A stretch of DNA of 5,414 nucleotides from Synergistaceae bacterium (GTDB taxonomy: Bacteria; Synergistota; Synergistia; Synergistales; Aminobacteriaceae). Both the position numbers and the translations under genes were made by a program. The first letter of the stretch is position 1; every line of letters begins with the position of its first letter. The notes beneath the pieces were generated by a model. The model had not been told where the DNA came from, did no database searches, and saw only the letters and a program-made list of their open reading frames with translations. Shown in pieces: positions 1 to 5,414 of this stretch. The stretch spans positions 1-5,414 of the forward strand of contig JAFSNU010000318.1 of assembly GCA_017447325.1 (NCBI GenBank), in the 5' to 3' direction.

Positions 1-1188
1 AATTCTATTGCGAAAGAGTTTAGCGGGAACTGGGCGTTGTTCTTTGAGCTTGACGCGTCTTTAGTTGACGTGAATATTCATCCGGCCAAGGCTGAAGTTA
101 GATTTAGATACTCAAGCGAGATATATGACGTTATGCGTGCGGCTGCGGCTGAACTGAGCGGCGAGGCTGAGTATAAAGCGCATGAGCCTGAAGCTGAATT
201 AAAAGTTAATGAGCCTGAGAAAATAAATTTAAATAATAATTTAACTGGCTGGGGCTTTAACGATCCTGACTGGAAAGTTAGGCAGAGCGAGAGAGATTTT
301 GAGCCGGAGCTTGAGGCTGAAGCTGATAATGAAATTGCAAGTGAAGTTCAAGATGACGCATATATAAAGGAAGAAGATTTAAATTTAAATTCCGGTTCGA
401 GCTTGGCCGAGCGCATTAAAAGACTTAATGAAGAGAACGAGATTAAGTATAAACCGGAGCGCGATACGCGGCGCGATGATGAAGATAAAGATATAGAGTT
501 AGACGTAAAAAGTTATAACGCAAATTTTCGCGAGAATTTTATTAACAAGCTGCGTGAGAAGGAGAAGGCCGGCAGACATGTGCCTCATGCGGCGTATATG
601 GGACAGATCGAGTCGGGCTATCTGGTGTTTAATACTTTTGACGGACTTGTGTTAATGGATCCTCACGCGGCGCACGAAAGAATTAATTATGAAAAAGTTC
701 GCGCCGAAGCTAAAAAGTCTCAGGGCGTGCAAAAATTATTAGTGCCGATTGCTTTATCTCCGAGCCTTGCATTAGAAGCCGAAGAGTTTATAGAGATTTT
801 AAATAAATCAGGGCTTGAGATTGAGAAGACCGACGGAATTTTATATTTAAAGTCGCTGCCTTTAGCTGCATTGAGCGCGGCGGACGGCAAGGGCGACAAG
901 CATATTGATCCCGAAAGTTTATTACGCGCAAGCATAGCCGCATTAAAGGACGAGCCCGGCGAGAGCTTGAATGAAGATTTAGTTAATAATATTTTATGGC
1001 GGGCCTGGGCTGACGTTGCGTGCAAGGCAAGCGTTAAATTAACTACAGAATTAAATCAAGACGAGGCGTTGGCGTTATGGCGTGACATGCACCAGTGCGA
1101 ACAGCCGTTTTATTGTCCGCACGGTCGGCCTACGTTATTAAAAATAGATAATGAAGAATTAATAAAGCATTTCGGACGGAGCGATTAA
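1..1188 (+). CDS. mutL: DNA mismatch repair protein MutL, C-terminal part (5' end outside window)
   Basis: MutL couples mismatch recognition by MutS to strand incision. This copy is the nicking-endonuclease type. The frame is open from base 1, so the gene is cut by the window edge. The TTG at 37 is internal, because the conserved VDVNIHPAKAEVRF motif (residues 22-35 of this fragment, 64-105) closes the N-terminal GHKL ATPase domain, and roughly 280 residues should lie upstream. An acidic, Glu-rich low-complexity linker runs from about residue 45 to 180. The C-terminal domain follows. It has the metal-binding endonuclease motif DPHAAHERINYE (220-231, 658-693), a QKLLVP sequence resembling the sliding-clamp-binding motif of Bacillus MutL (244-249), ACKASVK (340-346), CPHGRPT (372-378) and a terminal FGR. 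The usual Gln after the first Asp of the endonuclease motif is Pro here. The acidic and histidine residues are intact, so activity is expected. mutS is not in view. Confidence 0.97.
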   Translation, partial: NSIAKEFSGNWALFFELDASLVDVNIHPAKAEVRFRYSSEIYDVMRAAAAELSGEAEYKAHEPEAELKVNEPEKINLNNNLTGWGFNDPDWKVRQSERDFEPELEAEADNEIASEVQDDAYIKEEDLNLNSGSSLAERIKRLNEENEIKYKPERDTRRDDEDKDIELDVKSYNANFRENFINKLREKEKAGRHVPHAAYMGQIESGYLVFNTFDGLVLMDPHAAHERINYEKVRAEAKKSQGVQKLLVPIALSPSLALEAEEFIEILNKSGLEIEKTDGILYLKSLPLAALSAADGKGDKHIDPESLLRASIAALKDEPGESLNEDLVNNILWRAWADVACKASVKLTTELNQDEALALWRDMHQCEQPFYCPHGRPTLLKIDNEELIKHFGRSD

Positions 1189-1207
1189 AAATTTAATTTT
1201 TAAATTT
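1189..1207. repeat. A/T-only inverted repeat after mutL
   Basis: AAATTTA (1189-1195) and TAAATTT (1201-1207) are perfect inverted arms around a 5-base loop, starting immediately after the mutL stop codon. The stem has no G or C and no distinct T-run beyond it, so it is a poor intrinsic terminator. It could protect mRNA ends or simply reflect the A/T-only composition of spacers in this genome. Confidence 0.3.
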
Positions 1208-1251
1208 AAAAGCGAGAAATTAATAAATAAGTTTATTTTAATTTAAATAAT

Positions 1252-1293
1252 TATACTAATTTTAAAATTTTATACAGCAAGCTAAAATATAAT
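1252..1293 (+). promoter_or_regulatory. Candidate promoter region of the ABC operon (-10-like boxes)
   Basis: The 141-base spacer between mutL and the first ATPase gene is the only gap large enough for a promoter of the operon. It holds a perfect TATAAT at 1288-1293 and TATACT at 1252-1257. Neither has a recognisable TTGACA-like box 16-18 bases upstream, and such A/T-rich DNA gives -10 matches by chance. The TATAAT would place transcription start near 1300, leaving a leader of about 30 bases. Read-through from mutL is the alternative. No convincing operator was found. Confidence 0.3.
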
Positions 1294-1315
1294 TATTTAA
1301 ATTAAATCACAGAAC

Positions 1316-1322
1316 GGGGGAG
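1316..1322 (+). promoter_or_regulatory. Ribosome binding site of ATPase 1
   Basis: GGGGGAG lies 7 bases before the ATG at 1330. It is the only G-run in an otherwise A/T-rich spacer, which fixes that ATG as the start. Confidence 0.75.
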
Positions 1323-1329
1323 TTATTAA

Positions 1330-2400
1330 ATGGCTGGCATCAAGTTTAATAATATTTCTTTCGCTTATGGAGACAAGCAGATATTGAAAGATTTCTCGCT
1401 TGAAGTTGCTGACGCGCAGATAATGTGTCTGCTCGGGCCGTCTGGCTGCGGCAAGACGACTTTGATGCGCTGCTTGGCCGGGCTTAACAAGCCGTCGAGC
1501 GGCGAGATCTGGGTCGGCGACCGTTGTTTATTCTCGAGTGAAAAGCGCGTTAACGTTCCGCCTGAGCGCCGAGGCTTGGGAATTGTCTTTCAGGACTACG
1601 CCGTGTGGCCGCACATGACAGTTCTTGAGAACGTGTGTTATCCCATGAAGAAGCACCGGCTGCCCAAGGACGAGATCGAGCGCAAAGCTAAATATGCGCT
1701 TGAGCAAGTTAAAATGAGCGACTATGCGCCGTATTTGCCGAGTCAGCTGTCGGGCGGACAGCAGCAGCGCGTCGCAATCGCAAGAGCGTTAGTTAGTTCA
1801 GACGAAGTGATTATAATGGACGAGCCTATCACAAATCTTGACGCTAAACTTCGCGAAGAGATGTTGATTGAGATCAGGCAGATTCAGAAAAATATCGGCA
1901 CGACTATTTTGTATATCACGCACGATCAAGAGGCGTCTTTGCAGTTATGTGACAAAATGGCGATCATGAACAAGGACGGAAGCTTATGCCAGATCGGCAC
2001 GGACGAAGATATTATTTTGCGGCCAGCGGAGCGTTTTGTCTTTGAATTTATAGGCGTTTCTAATTTCTTTAAGCTTAATAAAATTAATAATTCTTGGAAA
2101 TTTAATAATGATTTAATTTACGACGGCGAAGTCCCCAGCGAGTTTAATAATTATTCGCAGATAGAAATGGGCGTTAGGCCTAACGGGATTATATTTGACG
2201 ATAATTCGCAGGTTCGCGGCGTGATTAAACGCTCGGTCTTCTTAGGCAGCGAGTATAACATGTTTATCGACTTTAACGGTCAGGAAGTTCGAGTTCAGCG
2301 CAGCGCGTTCGACGTTCAGCGCGAGGGCTCGCACGCGATTAAAGAGGGCGCGGAAGTCGGCTTAAAGTTTTTAAGTCCGAAATTTTATCCTGCTAATTAA
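1330..2400 (+). CDS. ABC importer ATP-binding subunit 1 (FbpC/PotA/MalK-type, with C-terminal regulatory domain)
   Basis: This 356-residue cytoplasmic ATPase would energise uptake through the permease encoded next. All nucleotide-binding elements are present: A-loop aromatic Y13, Walker A GPSGCGKTT (36-44), Q-loop Q88 in VFQDYAVWPHM, signature LSGGQQQR (140-147), Walker B VIIMDEP with D164 and E165, D-loop TNLD (168-171) and switch H198 in ITHDQ. The D-loop region reads DEPITNLD, where relatives usually have DEPLSNLD; this is a mild deviation. Residues from about 235 onward are a TOBE-like C-terminal extension typical of the Fe3+/polyamine/maltose group. The gene starts 141 bases after mutL and 57 bases before the permease, and is probably the first operon gene. 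A second, different ATPase lies at the operon end. The substrate cannot be read from the ATPase; Fe3+, thiamine, aminoethylphosphonate and polyamines are all possible. Confidence 0.93.
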   Translation: MAGIKFNNISFAYGDKQILKDFSLEVADAQIMCLLGPSGCGKTTLMRCLAGLNKPSSGEIWVGDRCLFSSEKRVNVPPERRGLGIVFQDYAVWPHMTVLENVCYPMKKHRLPKDEIERKAKYALEQVKMSDYAPYLPSQLSGGQQQRVAIARALVSSDEVIIMDEPITNLDAKLREEMLIEIRQIQKNIGTTILYITHDQEASLQLCDKMAIMNKDGSLCQIGTDEDIILRPAERFVFEFIGVSNFFKLNKINNSWKFNNDLIYDGEVPSEFNNYSQIEMGVRPNGIIFDDNSQVRGVIKRSVFLGSEYNMFIDFNGQEVRVQRSAFDVQREGSHAIKEGAEVGLKFLSPKFYPAN

Positions 2401-2402
2401 AA

Positions 2403-2430
2403 ATTTAAAATTAAAAATTAAATTTTAAAT
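2403..2430. repeat. Perfect 10-bp A/T-only inverted repeat between ATPase 1 and permease
   Basis: ATTTAAAATT (2403-2412) and AATTTTAAAT (2421-2430) are exact inverted arms separated by 8 bases, starting 3 bases after the stop of ATPase 1. A stem with no G-C pair is weak, and the element sits inside a probable operon, so it is unlikely to end transcription. It may modulate mRNA stability or be compositional. Confidence 0.4.
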
Positions 2431-2441
2431 AATTTAAGACT

Positions 2442-2446
2442 GGAGG
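2442..2446 (+). promoter_or_regulatory. Ribosome binding site of the permease
   Basis: GGAGG lies 11 bases before the ATG at 2458. It supports that start over the in-frame ATG at 2485, which has no such site. The stretch GGCGTAATTTTAAATG closely resembles the leader of the downstream ATPase gene. Confidence 0.75.
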
Positions 2447-2457
2447 CGTAATTTTAA

Positions 2458-4185
2458 ATGTCGTTATTTAAGAGACGCAAGGGCATGGCCGATTTAGCGG
2501 CTTTAGAGGGTCGGCACTTCGGCGTTGACGGCTTGATGACCGCTCTGAGCTTCGTATTATTATTTGTAATCGTAGTAATTCCGATCTTTATGATAATTTA
2601 TAACGCGTTTTTCTTTGAGGGCAAATTTGATTTAACGCTCTTCACGTCCGTAATCTGGGACAAGGAAAATTTAAAGGCGATGGGCAACACTGTTATAATT
2701 GCAATCGCCGTTACTATATTCGGAACTATAATGGGATTGTTTTACGCGTGGCTTCTTGGCCGCAGCGACATTCCGGCCAAGGGCTTTATGCGGGCGTTAT
2801 TCACAATTCCGTACATGTTCCCGCCGTTCTTCGGTGCAATGGCTTGGGATTTATTGCTCTCAGGCCGCGCCGGCTACGTTAATAGATGGCTGATGTCGAT
2901 GTTTCATCTCAAGCAAGCTCCGTTTAATATAAATAGCTTATGGGGAATTATATTTGTCGAATGCTCGTATTATTTCCCGTTCGTGTTCATGCAGGTCGTC
3001 AGTGCACTCGAGCGCATGGATCCGACGCTTGAAGAGTCAGCGCGTATCGCCGGAGCGAAGCAGTCTCAAGTTATTTGGAAGATTACTTTGCCGTTGGTCA
3101 AGCCCGCTATCTCAGCCGGAGCGTTATTAATATTAATCTCGTCGCTTGCGCACTTCGGCGTGCCGTCTATATTAGGCTTTAGCAAAAATATTTACACGCT
3201 GCCGACTATGATTTACGCGTTAATAAATAAGTCCGGCGGAAGCTTCGAGGGCATTAGACAGGGCACGGCGTTATCAATTTTATTAGTCGCAGTTGTCGCT
3301 ATTGCGCTTGTTATACAGAAAAAAGTTTTGAGCTCGGGCAGCTATGATATTATAAAGGGCAAGTCCATGAGACCTACTTTAATAAAACTTCGCGGCGCGA
3401 AATATCCGCTTTTATTCTTAGCTTGCTTAACGCTGTTAATAATAGTTGTAGTCCCGTTAGTAATGATATTCTTGGTTGCGTTAGTTAAAGGCTACGGCAG
3501 ACCGTTAATCTGGAAGAATTTTAGTTTAATAAATTACCAAAAAGTTTTTGAGTCGACTGCTACTATGGACTCGATTAAAAATTCGTTGTTCTTGTCTGTC
3601 ACGGCCGGAATAGTTTGTATGTTCTTGGGCGTCATGATCGCTTATGTTATTAATCGCATTAAGCCGAAAGGGCGCGGCATATTAGAAATATTATCGATAC
3701 TGCCGTACTCTATACCTGGGACAGTGCTTGCGATAGGCGTAATATTATCATGGTCGGGCGCGATTATGAATATAACGCTTTATAACACAGTCTGGATAAT
3801 TTTAGTCGCATACATGGCAAGATATTTGTCGTTCTCAATGAAGAGCGCGAGCGCGTCGCTGCAGCAAGTTAATTCGTCGCTTGAAGAGGCCTCGCGGGCT
3901 TGCGGCGCAACCCACACTGAGTCTTTAAAGGATATAACGCTGCCGTTGATAAAGCCGGCCATGGTCTCTGGCTTCTTCTTAATATTTTTACCGGCAATGC
4001 GCGAGCTGACGACTTCGATTTTATTATACGGACCGTACAGCCGCACGTTAGGCGTGCAGATCTTTGCGTTAAGAGACGCGGGAATGATACCGCAGGCCTC
4101 GGCTTTAGCCTCGATTGCGATTTTAATTATAATAATCTGCAACTTTATCGTCACTGAGATTACGAAAGACAGAAAAGGGGCGTAA
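2458..4185 (+). CDS. ABC importer permease, fused two-domain type (FbpB/AfuB/ThiP-like)
   Basis: This 575-residue inner-membrane protein forms the translocation channel of a type I ABC importer. About 12 hydrophobic segments are visible, roughly at residues 28-48, 75-99, 113-135, 160-184, 217-239, 271-291, 317-343, 372-399, 408-433, 442-461, 502-525 and 547-569. Each half carries an EAA loop, the docking site for an ATPase: EESARIAGA through LPLVKPA (about 192-217) and EEASRACGA through LPLIKPA (about 476-501). One chain therefore supplies both half-channels, as in the ferric-iron (FbpB, SfuB) and thiamine (ThiP) permeases. The N-terminus is basic (KRRK), consistent with a cytoplasmic start, and no cleavable signal is needed. 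The gene lies between two ATPase genes, and the downstream one follows after only 6 bases. Iron(III)-type is the best family label, but relatives transport thiamine, phosphonates and other solutes, so the substrate is unassigned. Confidence 0.93.
   Translation: MSLFKRRKGMADLAALEGRHFGVDGLMTALSFVLLFVIVVIPIFMIIYNAFFFEGKFDLTLFTSVIWDKENLKAMGNTVIIAIAVTIFGTIMGLFYAWLLGRSDIPAKGFMRALFTIPYMFPPFFGAMAWDLLLSGRAGYVNRWLMSMFHLKQAPFNINSLWGIIFVECSYYFPFVFMQVVSALERMDPTLEESARIAGAKQSQVIWKITLPLVKPAISAGALLILISSLAHFGVPSILGFSKNIYTLPTMIYALINKSGGSFEGIRQGTALSILLVAVVAIALVIQKKVLSSGSYDIIKGKSMRPTLIKLRGAKYPLLFLACLTLLIIVVVPLVMIFLVALVKGYGRPLIWKNFSLINYQKVFESTATMDSIKNSLFLSVTAGIVCMFLGVMIAYVINRIKPKGRGILEILSILPYSIPGTVLAIGVILSWSGAIMNITLYNTVWIILVAYMARYLSFSMKSASASLQQVNSSLEEASRACGATHTESLKDITLPLIKPAMVSGFFLIFLPAMRELTTSILLYGPYSRTLGVQIFALRDAGMIPQASALASIAILIIIICNFIVTEITKDRKGA
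4177..4180 (+). promoter_or_regulatory. Ribosome binding site of ATPase 2, inside the permease gene end
   Basis: A GGGG core preceded by AAAA lies within the last codons of the permease gene, 11 bases before the ATG at 4192. Its position suggests translational coupling of the two genes. Confidence 0.6.
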
Positions 4186-4191
4186 TTTAAA

Positions 4192-5322
4192 ATGGCAGAA
4201 AATCAGGTTGTATTAAGACACGTAACTAAAAGATTCACGACGCGCACGATGGGAACTGTGACGGCGGTCGATGATTTTAATTTAGAAATTAAAGAGGGCG
4301 AGTGTTTCTCGTTCTTAGGGCCGTCCGGCTGCGGCAAGACGACGACTTTAAGAATGATAGCCGGCTTTGAGGATTTAAGCGAGGGCGAGATCGAGTTATG
4401 CGGCAAGCCTGTGTCTATTAAGTCAAAAAATTTATACGTCCCGCCGGAAGAGCGTAATCTTGGCATGGTCTTTCAGGCCTTTGCAGTGTGGCCGCACATG
4501 AATATCTTTGACAACGTCGCATTCCCGTTAAAGATTAAGAAAGTCGCCAGAGCCGAGATAGAGTCGCGAGTTAAAGCAGCGTTAAAGCACACGAGCCTTG
4601 ACGGGCTTGAAAAAGTTTTCCCGTCTGAGTTAAGCGGTGGACAGCAGCAGCGCATAGCATTAGCCCGAGCGATAGTGACAAATCCGAAAGTAATGTTACT
4701 TGACGAGCCGTTAAGCAATCTTGATCCGAAACTTCGCGAGACGATGCGTTTCGAGATTAAAGAACTGCAAAGACAATTCGGCTTCACGATTATTTTCGTC
4801 ACGCACGACCAGTCTGAAGCAATGGCAATTTCTGACAGAATGATGGTCTGCGACATGGGCAAGATAGTTCAGATAGACACGCCGGAGAATTTATATAATT
4901 ATCCGAACTCGCGCTTCGTTCATAATTTTTTAGGCGAGTCGACGTTTATTAACGTGATTATAAAAGACGGCAAAGTATTTCCGGAAAATGATTTGTCGCA
5001 GGCTTTAAATTTAGAAATTCCGGAAGCTGCTTTAAACTCGCCGGATGGACGTATGGTCATCGCGACGCGGCCTAACGCAATTAATTTAAGCAAAGAGCGC
5101 GGCGAGCGAGGATTCTTAACTCATATCGAGAAGCGAATATTTTTAACGGACAAGACCGAGTATTTAGTTGCAGTAGGCGATCAGCTGTTAAAAATTCAAA
5201 CGCCGCATAGAGTAGTATTTGCGCCGGGTGAAGAATGCTTTATCGAGATTGCAGCACCGGCCTGGTATCCGCCGGAAGACAAAGAAGCCGAAGCCGAGAG
5301 AGCGAGACGGCAAAGGATTTAA
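4192..5322 (+). CDS. ABC importer ATP-binding subunit 2 (FbpC/PotA/MalK-type, with TOBE-like domain)
   Basis: This second cytoplasmic ATPase of the operon has 376 residues. It shows A-loop F15, Walker A GPSGCGKTT (43-51), Q95 in MVFQAFAVWPHM, signature LSGGQQQR (147-154), Walker B VMLLDEP with D171 and E172, D-loop SNLD (175-178) and switch H205 in FVTHDQ. All catalytic positions are intact. Residues from about 245 to 360 form a C-terminal TOBE-like regulatory domain (ATRPNAINL is a typical core), followed by a charged tail rich in Glu and Arg. It is a clear paralogue of ATPase 1 and shares the unusual VWPHM wording at the Q-loop, but differs in the N-terminus and throughout the C-terminal domain. 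It starts 6 bases after the permease stop, so co-translation is likely. It could pair with ATPase 1 on the two unlike EAA loops, or each could form homodimers. The substrate is unknown. Confidence 0.93.
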   Translation: MAENQVVLRHVTKRFTTRTMGTVTAVDDFNLEIKEGECFSFLGPSGCGKTTTLRMIAGFEDLSEGEIELCGKPVSIKSKNLYVPPEERNLGMVFQAFAVWPHMNIFDNVAFPLKIKKVARAEIESRVKAALKHTSLDGLEKVFPSELSGGQQQRIALARAIVTNPKVMLLDEPLSNLDPKLRETMRFEIKELQRQFGFTIIFVTHDQSEAMAISDRMMVCDMGKIVQIDTPENLYNYPNSRFVHNFLGESTFINVIIKDGKVFPENDLSQALNLEIPEAALNSPDGRMVIATRPNAINLSKERGERGFLTHIEKRIFLTDKTEYLVAVGDQLLKIQTPHRVVFAPGEECFIEIAAPAWYPPEDKEAEAERARRQRI

Positions 5323-5414
5323 GATTTAAGTTTAAAATTTATTTGCGCTTGCTTGCTATTCGCCTATCTTGATGAAGGCTGAGCGCGCGAGTAAAATTTA
5401 TAATTAAGATTAAT
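5323..5414. other. Unassigned tail with a GC-richer island
   Basis: AT-rich flanks surround about 48 bases (5344-5391) in which 27 are G or C by hand count, unlike the nearly pure A/T spacers elsewhere in the window. No convincing terminator follows the operon: GCCT (5362-5365) and AGGC (5376-5379) could pair, but the stem is only 4 bp and lacks a T-run. A TATAAT lies at 5399-5404 without a matching -35 box. On the minus strand a frame is open from the right edge to a TAA at 5341-5339, so the end of a convergent gene is possible. No substrate-binding protein begins here. Confidence 0.35.

Noticed and set aside
720..1025. Minus-strand open frame opposite mutL
   Set aside because: It overlaps the conserved MutL C-terminal domain, has no ribosome site, and its translation shows no recognisable domain.
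37..1188. TTG at 37 as the start of a separate short protein
   Set aside because: The frame is open from base 1, and the conserved MutL motif at 64-105 belongs to the middle of the protein, so this is a gene cut by the window edge.
1189..1329. Fur box or other iron operator before the operon
   Set aside because: The A/T-rich spacer gives loose partial matches, but no GATAAT-type inverted repeat is convincing, so iron regulation cannot be claimed.
3780..4154. Minus-strand open frame opposite the permease
   Set aside because: It is antisense to the second EAA loop and last membrane segments; its reading is a by-product of the permease codon pattern.
4203..4862. Two minus-strand open frames opposite ATPase 2
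   Set aside because: They mirror the Walker A, signature and Walker B regions of the ATPase, and neither shows its own translation signals or domains.
5372..5407. Eleven-codon + strand open frame starting ATG AAG GCT
   Set aside because: It is very short, lacks a Shine-Dalgarno site at proper spacing, and has no supporting context.
1..5414. CRISPR arrays, tRNA genes, insertion sequences, attachment sites
   Set aside because: No spaced direct repeats, cloverleaf-like segments, transposase reading frames or terminal repeats were seen on either strand.

Overview
The window holds the 3' part of a DNA mismatch-repair gene (mutL, cut by the left edge) followed on the same strand by a compact three-gene ABC import operon. 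The operon reads ATPase, fused two-domain permease, second ATPase. All four coding regions are on the + strand, and together they leave only three spacers and a 92-base tail uncovered.

Organism: this is a bacterium with a moderate-GC coding style. The coding DNA mixes AT-rich codons (TTA for Leu, ATT, AAT, AAA) with GC-ending ones (GCG, GGC, CGC), while the spacers are almost pure A/T. MutL carries the endonuclease-type C-terminal domain (DxHAxxExxxxE, CPHGRP), which is absent from the E. coli-type protein, so a MutH-dependent gammaproteobacterium is unlikely. The style recalls anaerobic gut lineages such as Synergistota or Firmicutes relatives, but that is only an impression and cannot be proven from this window.

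Layout: 1-1188 is the end of mutL (ATPase-domain tail, long acidic linker, endonuclease/dimerisation domain). Positions 1189-1329 form a 141-base AT-rich spacer with candidate -10 boxes and a clear Shine-Dalgarno site. ATPase 1 lies at 1330-2400. A 57-base spacer with a perfect 10-bp A/T-only inverted repeat precedes the permease at 2458-4185. ATPase 2 follows after 6 bases at 4192-5322. Positions 5323-5414 hold a short GC-richer island between AT-rich flanks, with no assignable gene.

How they work together: the 575-residue permease has two EAA loops, so one polypeptide can form the whole membrane channel of a type I importer of the FbpB/AfuB/SfuB/ThiP style (ferric iron, thiamine, aminoethylphosphonate and similar small solutes). 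Two distinct, fully motif-intact MalK/PotA/FbpC-type ATPases flank it and could bind its two non-identical EAA loops as a heterodimer. The usual single-ATPase system would use a homodimer. No substrate-binding protein is in view, so the substrate stays unresolved. Apart from this gene arrangement the region looks ordinary, and I see no evidence for a wholly new system.
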